From NCBI RefSeq assembly GCF_003408705.1, contig NZ_QAYL01000021.1:1-37856 (forward strand): a stretch of DNA of 37,856 nucleotides, given 5' to 3'. Shown piece by piece: positions 8,470 to 17,864 of this stretch. The notes beneath the pieces are model-generated. The model did no database searches. It had not been told where the DNA came from and saw only the letters and a list, made by a program, of their open reading frames with translations. This stretch comes from Mycobacterium uberis (GTDB taxonomy: Bacteria > Actinomycetota > Actinomycetes > Mycobacteriales > Mycobacteriaceae). Every line of letters begins with the position of its first letter. Position 1 is the first letter of the stretch. The position numbers and the translations under genes are program-made.

Positions 8470-9310
8470 CATGCTTGCCACGCCTGTGATTTTGGGGTCC
8501 AGGTATTATGCAAAGCATAACCCATAATCATGAAAGCGAACACCATAACTACCAGTGCACTGACAGTATAAATATAGTATGGGCAAGATTGACCACAACC
8601 AGGTCCAGTCAATGTTAATATCGCCACCCCATGACACAACTGATGTCGGCAAACCCGCCCCTAGATAAGAAAATGTGGCCTCGGTAACGACAAAAATGTT
8701 GAAGACGATAATGGACACTACAATCACTGAACCTAAGATATTGGGCCGAACATGCCGCAGCATTATCTAGAATCGACTTAATTCGAATGACTTAGGTGAA
8801 ATAACATAATTATCTTCCTGAATCTCAAGCACCGCAACTATGGGTGATCCTGGTGACTTAATACCAGCTAGATAATGCCAAGATGGCGATCGCCGTCCAT
8901 ACCGTACGGTTATACATAAATTGGATTAACATAATGACGACCAGCAACAACAATTCGAAGAACACACCGATGATACTCAAGATGAGCAGCCCCGTAGAGT
9001 CCGGCCAACGCTCTCACTACCCCGCCGACGAAGAACAACGACTTGAGTTGCTCCCAGCCCAAAGGTGACCGAGACCCGAGCACCGTAAATGCTACTCACG
9101 TAGATGTCCGTGCCCCTGCAGTTGGTACCGGACCAGTGGCACCACCAACGAATCCAGTAAACTCTGGCCTAGGATAAGATCAGCTACGGCGAATAACCTC
9201 GGGAAAGCCGCGACTACCCCCAATGAACAGAATTAGCATACCGACGATGACGAACACGGAGGAGCGGCGAATTCATCCCAGAAACCACTGCAGTCCTGGA
9301 TCTGCCCAGC
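8470..9310 (-). pseudogene. dppC: dppC relic, dipeptide permease subunit
   Basis: The clearest piece is the minus-strand frame at 8506-8763: LRHVRPNILGSVIVVSIIVF, TEATFSYLGAGLPTSVVSWG and GGDINIDWTWLWSILPILYL. This is the EAA-loop-to-C-terminal region of DppC-type permeases. A second frame gives the end, VFAFMIMGYALHNTWTPK, matching the 'MGDALRDALDPK' finish of the family. Upstream, YGARVSVTFGLGATQVVVL (about 9030-9090) is the N-terminal permease segment. Multiple frameshifts. It lies in the expected order dppD-dppC-dppB-dppA on the minus strand. Confidence 0.85.
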
Positions 9311-9990
9311 CATAGCAAACCCACGGGTCTAAGGCCACGTAATAATATAAATAGATCCACGATCAAACTGGTGACCAGATAATCAGCATGAGCACAGTCA
9401 CTATCGAGACCACCGTGGGCATCTCTTGCCGAATGATGTATTGATATAGCACGCCGCCGATACCATAGATGTTAAGCATACCGTTAGGTCATCATGACTC
9501 CACCCGCCAGGGACCCAGATCAGCACCGAGGAACGTGACTACCGGGATCAGCGAGTTGCGCAAAATGTGTACCGTACCTATTCGTGGCCCGGGCAACCCT
9601 TTGCTGATTGCCGTACAGAACATAATCAACGTGTGCATTGGCATTCACCGCTGAGCGAGTCAACCGCACTACGGAGAAGAATTGATACTGGTCCTAATGC
9701 GATCCCGAGCAGCAGACGCGTGAACGTCGCCCGTTCACCGACAGTGACCGACGCAATGCCCACCTGAATCTCGAATACGAATTGCGCCAGAAAGCCCAGT
9801 ACGAAAATTAGGGATAGCGATAATGATCCATCTGCGATCACGCTAAGTCCAATCCCCAGCACGGACTCCAGCGCCAACGCAATCACCGTCAGCCCGCAAA
9901 ATCACCAGAAATACATTGTGCCAGAACAGCACTGACTGGAAGTCCAGACCCATGTCGCCATGCGCTATGCCGCTCAGATAATGTTAAGAG
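9310..9990 (-). pseudogene. dppB: dppB relic, dipeptide permease subunit
   Basis: The minus-strand frame 9626-9886 reads ALALESVLGIGLSVIADGSL then FVLGFLAQFVFEIQVGIASV and VTVGERATFTRLLLGIALG, the first half of a DppB permease. Downstream frames give IYGIGGVLYQYIIRQEMPTV and SIVTVLMLII, the conserved 'FNIPGVGG' region and following helix. The N-terminal 80 or so residues are missing: the segment HGDMGLDFQ near 9945-9970 follows directly on dppA-like sequence. Frameshifts and stops throughout. Confidence 0.82.
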
Positions 9991-10935
9991 ACATAGCCGG
10001 CCTTCTCTTCCGAAATGTGAGAGTCGCAACGGGGTATTCAGAGCTTAGTTTGCCACCACCCGGGCCGATGATTGTGTTGTTACCCGAGTCACACCCATAG
10101 ACTTTGTAGCGCACTGGACAGAATAATGTCAAGGATATCGAGATTACCGGACAGCAAGTCGGCATAGGTGGTATCACGATTTCCATAAAAACGAATAGCA
10201 GACTTTCGTTGTGCGGTATCCAGTCGCCACGATAATTCAGGACTTAGCACTAGGTCAATCTGGACGTCGTGTTGCCAGGCGCGCTCACTGATGTCATCCG
10301 AACCATTAGCCAGTTTGCAAAGACCACTGCTGGTCGAATACGACCAAAATATTATATCATGAAATTCTGATGAAATGCCGCCGCTGGCAAGAGATAGAAG
10401 ACGCTGAACGCCAGGTGCAACGTGAAATCGATCGCAGAAACCTTGAGCCGCGCGGTGAACTCGAGGTCATTGACACCCACAGCTCCGACACTGTGGCCCG
10501 CCACGGTCCAGCTGTCGACTTTCCACCTCCCGCCAGGACGACAACCTCGTAGTATCTATCGATTAGATCGAAAAAGCTTTGCTGCAGTTGGACATTGGTG
10601 CTTAACGCCCCGTAGTTCCATGCGTTAACGAATTAAGTGGGCCATCACCAGCGAACCATCGGTGAGTTTCTAGCCCAGTTTCAGCGTGATTCGACAGTTG
10701 ACATTGTCGGTGATCTGAACCTACTGGGCTATTCTCCGCCTTCGGCGTGCCGGCGGCATCATAGGATATAAAAGCAGCGGAGAGCCAATCGATGATCCGG
10801 CTGCCATTGCTGTCGTTCGTACTGGTCAGGATCAGTAAGTTCGAGGACTCCCCACCATTAAACGATAACCCAAGCGGTGACCAAGCAGCTCACCGCCACA
10901 ACCAGTCACCGACACTGCTACCGGCAAGCTAGGCT
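9991..10935 (-). pseudogene. dppA: dppA relic, peptide-binding lipoprotein, 3' part deleted
   Basis: Segments of a family 5 solute-binding protein can be read in shifting minus-strand frames. TSTNDSNGSRIIDWLSAAFI with SYDAAGTPK lies near 10755-10835, GVNDLEFTARLKVSAIDFTL with PAAAF near 10375-10480, and TTYADLLSGNLDILDIIL near 10115-10175. They follow the order of DppA (Rv3666c, 541 residues). The whole relic spans under 1 kb, against the roughly 1.6 kb expected, and stops about where residue 320 would be. So the C-terminal 40% is gone and dppB sequence follows. The family binds peptides outside the cytoplasmic membrane. Confidence 0.82.
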
Positions 10936-10970
10936 CGCATGACATGACGAGACGCCGTCAGACGCTGTCC

Positions 10971-11525
10971 TTATGAGCCCGCAGTCAGCGGGTGCACCTG
11001 CAATCGACAGGCCTCGATGGTGACCGGCACCGCGAACACCGTGACGATGTCGGGAGGGTTCACACGCAGCTCGGTGTAGGTAGGGCATAGGTTGCCGCTG
11101 CCGTCGACGGTCAAGCCCTCCACCATGGCCTGCGCTTGTTGCGACAGCGACAGAGTGACGGTGGGCGGGACGTCAATAGCGGCTGGCAAGCCACCCATAT
11201 AGCCACGCAACGTAGGCTCAGCGTAAATCTGTGGACCACCAGCACCCGACTCGACCGCGGGGTAGCCGGTGAGTGTGCACGGGCCCGCGCCACCGTCGAG
11301 AGTGAATATCAGGTTCAGCGCGCGATGACCCACCGCACCCTCGGTCGGCGAGGCAGTCACCGCAATCTGGTCCGCCCAGCACGGCGTCGCCTGGCCGCTG
11401 GCTGGTGCGGCCGATACGGGTGGCCCCGTCACGGCAGTGCCAACGTAACTTGTTGTGATTACAACAAAGCTCGCGATCGATCGACGACGCCGCCGCCGCC
11501 GGCATCTCACATAAGCTCCGACCAT
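10971..11525 (-). CDS. Exported DUF4232 protein
   Basis: Intact frame. I prefer the ATG at 11525 (184 residues), because it gives a signal peptide: a strongly basic start (VRCRRRRRRRS), a hydrophobic core (IASFVVITTSYVGTAV) and an Ala-rich cleavage region (PPVSAAPA). The open frame runs further upstream, but that part overlaps the divergent promoter region and looks non-coding. The mature protein has the DUF4232 pattern, with cysteines in PCWADQ, GPCTLTGYPAV, NLCPTY and EACRLQ that could form two disulfides. The function of DUF4232 is unknown; many members are actinobacterial secreted proteins or lipoproteins. No lipobox is evident. It lies intact between the dead dppA and the dead acs, and is divergent from acs. 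I recall no orthologue at this spot in M. tuberculosis. Confidence 0.85.
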   Translation of the reverse strand: MVGAYVRCRRRRRRRSIASFVVITTSYVGTAVTGPPVSAAPASGQATPCWADQIAVTASPTEGAVGHRALNLIFTLDGGAGPCTLTGYPAVESGAGGPQIYAEPTLRGYMGGLPAAIDVPPTVTLSLSQQAQAMVEGLTVDGSGNLCPTYTELRVNPPDIVTVFAVPVTIEACRLQVHPLTAGS

Positions 11526-11636
11526 AACGATGATTATCCGCCACACAGTCTTTAGACTCACAACGATTAGCGAGGTCGATTCGGAATCAGCAATGCTATG
11601 CGACCGCGCACTTGATATAGCATAGGGGACAAATCG

Positions 11637-13427
11637 ATGACCGAAACCGACGGCCCGTCGTCGTATCAGCCGTCGACACAGTTCGCCAAGCAAACTAATG
11701 CCAGCACCGAACTCTATCGTAAAGCCGAGGAAGATCAGCTGACTTTTTGGGAGGAAGCAGGCCAATTAGCTGTAGTGTTCAACGCCATTCACCGAGGTGC
11801 TGGACTGATCAGGGACGCCGTTCGTTAAGTGGTTCGTCGGCAGCACGCTCAATGTCGCCTACAACTACATAAACCGTCATGTCGCGGAGAGCCACAGGGA
11901 TCGGGTCGGCCATCTACCTACCGTTAATCCCGGAGGCCGTGTTGTTGGTCTGCACGCGGCTGGGCAGCATGCACAACGTGGTGTTAGACGGCTTTACCGC
12001 ACACGCGCTGCGATACCGGATTGCCTATGCAGACGCGAAACTGCTGATCACCAGCGACAGGAAGTTCTGGCGTAGTAAGCTAGCGCCGCCCAAGAAAGCC
12101 GACGACGAAGCTGCGGCACCAGACACAAATGGCACAGCCAGCCCCGTCAATCACGTTCTAGTGATGCGACACAACTGGAACGACGAACACCGCCTTTGTT
12201 GTTTGTTGGCACGACGTTGTCGATGCCCGCAAGCGCCAAACACACCCCGTAGCCGCTCAACACCGAGCAGCCACTGCTTCTGATCTAACACCTCACACAC
12301 CACCATCAAACCTAAGGGCATCGCGCACGCGATATCACTCAATACCGCTACACAATGCACACCATTTTTGACATTAAGCCAGACCGTACAGTGTTCTGGC
12401 GTACCTCCGATATCGGATCTATGAAAGATTTATTGCAGCACGGCGTCACCGAGGTACTCTGTGAGGGCACAACCGATCCCCCAGACTGGCACCGGAATTT
12501 TCAGATCATCGAAAAATACTGTTTCACAATTTATTACATTGCCCTTACTGTAATACGGACTTTTGTGAAGTGCGGCCATGCAATCTCCTTCAGACACAAC
12601 CTATCCCGTCTACGACTCCTGGGGTCGGTCAGCGAACCGATTAACCCCAATGTCTGACTCCGGTGTCGCGATGTCATCGGCACCGGCAAGCTCCCGGCAG
12701 TGGACACCTGATGGCAGACCGATACCGGTTCCGCGGTGATCTCACCGCTGCCGGGAATCACTGCGATCAAGCCAGGTTCGGCTATTACAGCGCTGTTCAG
12801 TATTGAGGCCGAGATCGTCGATTGCCACGGCAGTGCGCTGCCGCCAGACATCGACAATGCCAAGAATGTCACCGGATAACTGGTTTTGGGCCAGCCGTGG
12901 CCCTTGATGCTGTGCAACATCTGGACCCAGAGCTGTCCCAGAACACCTAACTAGTCGAAGTTCGGCGAGCAAGGCTTCATAATGTAGCCGGGGACAGTGC
13001 CCACTTCGATCCCACCGACGCGATCTGGATACTTGACCGCATCGACAATGTGAATGCACATCTCCGGACACCGCATCTCTACTGTCGAAGTGGAATCAGC
13101 GCTCATCAGTCACGCTGCAGTCGCTGAGACCGCGGTGGTCGGCGTTACCGACGACACCACCGTTCACGCCATTTGCGCGTTCGTCGTACTACGGGCCAAC
13201 TACTAAAGCCCACGACGGAACCGCCAACGAGCTGCGCACTGAGATGGCCCGGGAAATACCCGCCCAATCTCCCTGCCGAAAAAGACCCATATCGTGCCGT
13301 AATCGTCCAAGGTACACAGCGGCAAAACCATATACTGTCCACTGCGTGACGTCGCCGAAAACCTCGAGCTGGGCGACATGTCAACGTTACTCAACACCAG
13401 TGTGTGCGACGCGATCCAGCGCGGTTA
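11637..13427 (+). pseudogene. acs: acs relic, acetyl-CoA synthetase (Rv3667)
   Basis: The start is preserved at an ATG at 11637 (TETDGPSSYQPSTQFAKQTN, then ELYRKAEEDQLTFWEEA), followed by a frameshift. Further pieces are SAIYLPLIPEAVLLVCTRLG (about 11905-11965), DAKLLITSDRKFWRSK, HTIFDIKPDRTVFWRTSDIG (about 12360-12415), FQIIEKYCFTIYYIALTVIR (about 12500-12560) and RLLGSVSEPINPN (about 12615-12655). The C-terminal domain follows with SGHRIST, VAETAVVGVTDDTT and ICAFVVLRAN, ending LRDVAENLELGDMSTLLN near 13400. The acetylation-lysine motif PKTRSGKIMRR is eroded to something like SKVHSGKTIY. The ATP-binding TSGTTGKPKG region is missing or scrambled near 12250-12330. The enzyme would activate acetate; this copy cannot. 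Confidence 0.92.
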
Positions 13428-13435
13428 GCCATGCA

Positions 13436-14125
13436 TCAAGCCGGCTGAGGCACAAATCCTGCGCCTGGCCGGTTCTTGCTGTTGACGTCGGCCAGTATTG
13501 CGTTCATCGACATCACCACTGCCGGCGTATGCAACGGAATGAACTTGATGATGCAGGTAGGCAGGTTGTCAGTGAACGCCCCGTGGATCATCCCGACTAG
13601 CAGGTTGTTGACAGTCACCGGCGCCCCGGAGTCCCCCGGTCGTCCGCACACCTGCATGACGAGGGTGCCGGACGCCTCGCCCATCCCCCACGTGACGCCG
13701 CACGAGTGGCCGGTGGTGCGGCCCCGTTTACAGGCAACCTGACCGAAGGCTGGATCCTGGCCGATTCCCGAAATTAAAAAGCCATCGTAGTTGGCCACCG
13801 GTAGCACCTTAGTAGGATCAAACTTGATCACCGCATAATCAAGATCGTCGTTACCCGCAACCATGGTTCCCAACGGGCCTCTGTTCTCCTCACCTTCAGC
13901 GGCGACCTGCGCGCCCGGGCCCCCGCAGTGCGCCGAGGTGAAGCCGATGAGCCCAGCGGCGCTATCGGCACCGATCGTAGTTAGGGTGCACATCGTGTCG
14001 CCGTTGATGACAATGCCCGCACCGCCACCTATCGGAAGCCTGTCATCAGCAACCGCGATCTTGGCATGCATACTCACCACGGCCAAGAGCACGGCCACCA
14101 GAAAGCTCCAGTGCCCCCTTCGCAA
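13436..14125 (-). CDS. Secreted chymotrypsin-like serine protease (Rv3668c)
   Basis: Intact trypsin-fold protein with the full triad in order: His in FTSAHCGGP, Asp in NDDLDYAVIKF and Ser in GRPGDSGAPVTV. Paired cysteines (SAHC/TMC and others) suggest disulfides and export. The N-terminus is a signal peptide (RRGHWSFLVAVLLAVVSMHA ending near IAVA-DD). I chose the TTG at 14125 because GGGGAG lies six bases upstream and the 229-residue product is close to the 232 residues of Rv3668c. A GTG at 14155 would add ten residues. The target is unknown. It is convergent with the acs relic, nine bases from its end. Confidence 0.9.
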   Translation of the reverse strand: MRRGHWSFLVAVLLAVVSMHAKIAVADDRLPIGGGAGIVINGDTMCTLTTIGADSAAGLIGFTSAHCGGPGAQVAAEGEENRGPLGTMVAGNDDLDYAVIKFDPTKVLPVANYDGFLISGIGQDPAFGQVACKRGRTTGHSCGVTWGMGEASGTLVMQVCGRPGDSGAPVTVNNLLVGMIHGAFTDNLPTCIIKFIPLHTPAVVMSMNAILADVNSKNRPGAGFVPQPA

Positions 14126-14325
14126 ACCACACTCCCCTCTACCTGGTCGGAGCACAGGTGCGCCAGTCTAAATGATTCAACGTGCAATACCGTTTCCATC
14201 CAAATATTGCGATGGCCACCAATTGACCCACCCTAAAATTCTGCCGTCAATTCGACTGGCCTCGTCTGACACCCGGACCACATGGCAACATGAACCGCAA
14301 CGGCGGCGAATCGAGAGGACCAGCT

Positions 14326-14871
14326 GTGAGCAAAGGCGATCGCAAGAACGGTGTGCCCAGCACCCTGACCACAATTCCGTTGATCGATCCCCACGCCGAA
14401 CCCGCTGAGCCGTCGATCGGTGATTTGATCAAAGACGTGACTACTCAGGTGTCCACGCTGGTGCGCGCCGAGGTCGAGTTGGCTCGCGCTGAGATCATCC
14501 GTGATGTCAAGAAAGGTCTAACAGGCAGCGTTCTCTTTATCGCCGCGCTGATGGTATTGTTCTACTCGGCCTTTTTTTTCTTCTTATTTTTCGCTGAGGT
14601 GCTCGACATCTGGCTATGGCGCTGGATGGCCTTTCTGATTGTGTTCGCGATCATGATCGTGGTCACAACCGCGCTGGTGCTATTAGGGTTCTTGAAGGTC
14701 CGCCGGATCCGGGGACCACGTCAAACTATCGAATCAGTCAAGGAGACCCGCACCGCCCTCACCCCCGGACACGACAAAATGCAAGCCAGGCTACGCAAAC
14801 TCACCGGCCCCGATGCCACACCGGAAAACAGTCCCGACAGCAGAACCTCCGCCGATCTTTCGGGTTGGTAG
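14326..14871 (+). CDS. Holin-superfamily III-type membrane protein (Rv3669)
   Basis: 181 residues from a GTG at 14326, preferred because GAGAGGA lies six to seven bases upstream. An ATG at 14290 would add twelve residues. The N-terminal part is soluble with an amphipathic helix (DLIKDVTTQVSTLVRAEVEL). Two strong membrane helices follow (SVLFIAALMVLFYSAFFFFL and WMAFLIVFAIMIVVTTALVL), then a basic tail (KVRRIRGPRQ). This is the layout of the actinobacterial 'putative holin superfamily III' proteins (PF07332-type). Their role in mycobacteria is unknown; in the family it is linked to envelope biology rather than phage lysis. The stop codon TAG is followed immediately by the ATG of ephE, so the two are an operon. 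Confidence 0.88.
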   Translation: MSKGDRKNGVPSTLTTIPLIDPHAEPAEPSIGDLIKDVTTQVSTLVRAEVELARAEIIRDVKKGLTGSVLFIAALMVLFYSAFFFFLFFAEVLDIWLWRWMAFLIVFAIMIVVTTALVLLGFLKVRRIRGPRQTIESVKETRTALTPGHDKMQARLRKLTGPDATPENSPDSRTSADLSGW

Positions 14872-15846
14872 ATGGCAGCACCGGACCCGTCGGTGACCCG
14901 CATCGCCGGGCCATGGCGTCATCTGGACGTGCACGCCAACGGCATCCGCTTCCACGTCGTCGAGGCAGTGCCCAACCAGTCAGCCGACCAGAACGACGCA
15001 CCCTCGGCGACGGTGCAACCACTGGTCATGCTGCTGCATGGTTTCGGTTCGTTCTGGTGGTCCTGGCGTAATCAACTACGCGACCTGACCGAGGCGCGAC
15101 TGGTCGCGGTAGACCTGCGCGGCTATGGCGGCAGCGATAAGCCGCCCCGCGGCTATGATGGATGGACACTTGCCGGGGACACAGCCGGGCTCATCCGAGC
15201 GCTGGGGCACTCATCGGCGACACTGGTGGGTCACGCCGAAGGCGGACTTGCGTGCTGGGCCACTGCGCTGCTGCATCCACGGCTGGTGCGCGCCATTGCC
15301 CTAATCAACTCACCACACCCGGCGGCGTTACGACGATCAACGTTGACCCGCCGCGGGCAGGGTTGCGCATTGCTGCCGACGTTGCTGCGCTACCAGTTGC
15401 CGATTTGGCCAGAGCGTTTGCTAACCCGCAACAACGCAGCGGAGATCGAACGCCTGGTCCGCAGCCGCAGCAGTGCCAAATGGGTTGCCTCCGAAGACTT
15501 CGCGACCACCATAGACCATTTGCGGATAGCGATCCAGATTCCGGCCGCCGCGCACTGTGCACTCGAGTACCAGCGTTGGGCGGTACGCAGCCAGCTTCGT
15601 AACGAAGGCCATCGATTCATGAGATTGATATCTCGACAACTCAGCGTGCCGCTGCTACACGTACGCGGCGACGCTGATCCCTACCTGCTAGCCGACTCGG
15701 TTGACCGCACACGGCACTATGCTCCGCACGGACACTACGTATCCATCTCCGGAGCAGGACATTTCAGCCACGAAGAAACCCCTGAAGAAACAAACAGGTA
15801 CCTGATACGGTTTCTCGAACAGGTGCACGGAACTCGGCTCAGCTGA
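14872..15846 (+). CDS. ephE: Epoxide hydrolase-like alpha/beta hydrolase EphE (Rv3670)
   Basis: Intact 324-residue alpha/beta-hydrolase. The oxyanion motif LLHGFGSFWWSW is at about residues 54-65 and DLRGYGGSDKPP at 81-92. The nucleophile elbow reads VGHAEGGLACW (119-129), a cap domain follows, the charge-relay Asp is in RGDADPY (about 267-271) and the His is H297 in SGAGHFSHEE. Epoxide hydrolases use Asp at the elbow (GxDxG); here the codon is GAA, giving Glu123. That change could weaken or abolish hydrolysis. The gene follows Rv3669 with no gap, and its stop overlaps the end of the convergent marP by eight bases. The M. tuberculosis orthologue is annotated EphE; the natural substrate is unknown. 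Confidence 0.92.
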   Translation: MAAPDPSVTRIAGPWRHLDVHANGIRFHVVEAVPNQSADQNDAPSATVQPLVMLLHGFGSFWWSWRNQLRDLTEARLVAVDLRGYGGSDKPPRGYDGWTLAGDTAGLIRALGHSSATLVGHAEGGLACWATALLHPRLVRAIALINSPHPAALRRSTLTRRGQGCALLPTLLRYQLPIWPERLLTRNNAAEIERLVRSRSSAKWVASEDFATTIDHLRIAIQIPAAAHCALEYQRWAVRSQLRNEGHRFMRLISRQLSVPLLHVRGDADPYLLADSVDRTRHYAPHGHYVSISGAGHFSHEETPEETNRYLIRFLEQVHGTRLS

Positions 15847-17041
15847 CACAGGCCCCAGTGGCCACCGCCTGGGTCTCGCCGATCTTAGAAAGCTGGCCAT
15901 ACACTTCCTCGACTGTCAACACGAAGCCAGTATCAGGGTCATCGACAGCCGCGCCGAACACCACACCAAGTACCCGGCCATTGGTGCCGATCAGTGGGCC
16001 ACCTGAATTACCTTGCTCCACAGTAGCCCTGATAGTGTACACGCCACGGGTGACCAGCGTTGGGTCCCGGTAGATGTCGGGTCCAGTGAGTTTAATGGCC
16101 TGACGAATCCTGGCCGGAGTCGCGGTGAAATTACCGCCTCCGGGATACCCCAGCACCACCACGTTGGTCCCCGGCTTGGCCTCAGTGTCGTCGAAGAGCA
16201 GCGGCCCGGGTGGCAAGTGCGGGACAGCCAGAATAGCGATATCGACCAATGGGTCATAAGACACTACAGTGGCGTCAAACGGATTGCCGCTAGCATACAC
16301 CTGCACGCCGTTGGACCCGGCCACCACGTGCGCGTTGGTCATAACCCGATCGGGCGATATCACGAATCCAGTGCCCTCTAATACTTTCTGGCAGCTGGAC
16401 GCCACACTGCGGATCTTAACCACACTGGGCTGGGTCGCCAGCACCGCCGGATTATCAACTAACGCAGGATCCGGTGAGGCGACCGGAAGGACCGGAGTGC
16501 GACTGAACGGCTCTAGCACCATGGGCAGACCAGACGTATTTAGCAGCGCCGAAAGCCGCTTGGGCACCGTCTTCAGCCAGGGTGGCGCAATCTCATTGAC
16601 TGAAGCGAGTACTCGCGAACCCCGGACAGCGGAAGCCAGTTCTGGCTGCTCTTTCGACTGAGTCAGCGGTGTAGCCAACAGCCAAGCCGCGGTCAGCGCC
16701 ACCACCAGCTGAACCCCGGCTCCAATGACCGAGTCAACCAATCGTACTGTCCGACTGCGGATCGCACTGCGCACCGCACGTCCCAGCACCACACCGGCGA
16801 CCTCACCGATTACGACCAGCGTGAGGATCAGAAAAAGAGCAACAAATAATTTAGCACGCGGAGCGCTGATGTGATTAACGATGTGCGGCGCCAGCAGCAC
16901 GCCTGCCATCGCGCCTAGCAGCACCCCGACGAACGACAGTAAAGATCCCAACGCACCCGAACGCCAGCCTGAAATGGCAGCGATGAACGCGGCCGCTAGA
17001 ACAGCGACATCCAGCCACTGCGACGGGGTCATCGAACTCAT
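15839..17041 (-). CDS. marP: Membrane-bound periplasmic serine protease MarP (Rv3671c)
   Basis: Intact, 400 residues. The N-terminus has four hydrophobic helices of the CvpA/colicin V production type (from DVAVLAAAFIAAISG through VGVLLGAMAGVLLA, LFVALFLILTLVV and LVVALTAAWLLA). A linker then leads to a chymotrypsin-like domain. The triad is visible: His in NAHVVAG (about 238), Asp in YDPLVDIAIL (about 267) and Ser346 in GNSGGPLIG. Cysteines in SSCQKV and TGACVS match the pair that forms a regulatory disulfide in the M. tuberculosis enzyme. There, MarP is needed for acid and oxidative stress survival and processes the peptidoglycan hydrolase RipA. Its ATG overlaps the stop of the upstream Nudix gene (ATGA), but that gene is now broken. 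Confidence 0.96.
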   Translation of the reverse strand: MSSMTPSQWLDVAVLAAAFIAAISGWRSGALGSLLSFVGVLLGAMAGVLLAPHIVNHISAPRAKLFVALFLILTLVVIGEVAGVVLGRAVRSAIRSRTVRLVDSVIGAGVQLVVALTAAWLLATPLTQSKEQPELASAVRGSRVLASVNEIAPPWLKTVPKRLSALLNTSGLPMVLEPFSRTPVLPVASPDPALVDNPAVLATQPSVVKIRSVASSCQKVLEGTGFVISPDRVMTNAHVVAGSNGVQVYASGNPFDATVVSYDPLVDIAILAVPHLPPGPLLFDDTEAKPGTNVVVLGYPGGGNFTATPARIRQAIKLTGPDIYRDPTLVTRGVYTIRATVEQGNSGGPLIGTNGRVLGVVFGAAVDDPDTGFVLTVEEVYGQLSKIGETQAVATGACVS

Positions 17042-17860
17042 CGTGGATCACCCTGGTTGTTAACCAACGCCATCACCTCGTCCAGTTCACGAACGTCAGT
17101 GGCGTCCCAGGGCTGAGCCCAGTCGGTGAAGTCAAACATTGTAGCAATCACCTGGCTAGTGAATTCCCAGACCAACATCTCATTCGATAGAAACGCCGGC
17201 CCGAACCAGCGGTGGCCATGGGCACGGTGGTACACCATCAGCCGGTTGACTGGATTAATAAAGACATGCATTGGAACCCACGCCCGATCGCCACGTCGGC
17301 TTCGTTGATGACAGCCACTGACCCGGCATCAGCCAACAAGTAAGGGTAATATCGGCACCGTATGGAACCATGATGATGCAATAAGCGTCCGCTCCAGTCT
17401 GGCCAACAGATACAGCCTGGCAAAGTCGATCCCGGTTTCTTTTTCGTGTGCTTCACGGAGGACCGCCGCAACCGGCCCGTCGTCGGTGGAATCGGAAGCA
17501 CCCCCGGGGAACGCTGTCTGGCCGGCATGCTAGGGCAGTGTTGACGCCCGCACAGTCAGCAACAGACCGGCGTTGTCGGGCACACCACCGTCCAGCAGCC
17601 CAGACTCCGTACCCGAAAACAGCACCAGTACGGCGGCTTCGACCCCGTCGCGGCACAAGGCCATCGATGACATCGCCCTGGCCACAGTCACCATGGCCAG
17701 TATGTCTGTCTGCAGTCAATGCAGAATATACGTGCGGTATCGCAGCGATGTTGTCAACCAGTGTACGCAACCATGACAGTCCGACGTCAGGTGCTAGAGC
17801 AACAGCTACACTCACCGGCGCCTCCAATTGCCCAGCTTCCCCCGCTCCAGGTTGCCAAGC
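17038..17860 (-). pseudogene. Nudix hydrolase relic (Rv3672c, CoA pyrophosphatase-like)
   Basis: The C-terminal frame is open (17038-17271) and reads MHVFINPVNRLMVYHRAHGH, then FGPAFLSNEMLVWEF and ELDEVMALVNNQGD to its stop. Upstream the Nudix box is split between frames: HAGQTAFPGGASDSTDDGPV and VLREAHEKETGID, where the REXXEE core reads REAHEKE with an insertion. The N-terminus (LRTLVDNIAAIPHVYSALTA) is in another frame near 17720-17770. At least three frameshifts and a stop disable it. The family hydrolyses CoA-type pyrophosphates. It lay between the thioredoxin and marP genes in one minus-strand operon. Confidence 0.88.
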
Positions 17861-17864
17861 TCGC

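Noticed and set aside
8883..9068. Plus-strand 61-codon frame rich in Asn.
   Set aside because: It is the complement of the dppC relic; the minus strand carries the permease motifs.
11136..11555. 139-codon plus-strand open frame.
   Set aside because: It is a shadow of the DUF4232 gene on the minus strand.
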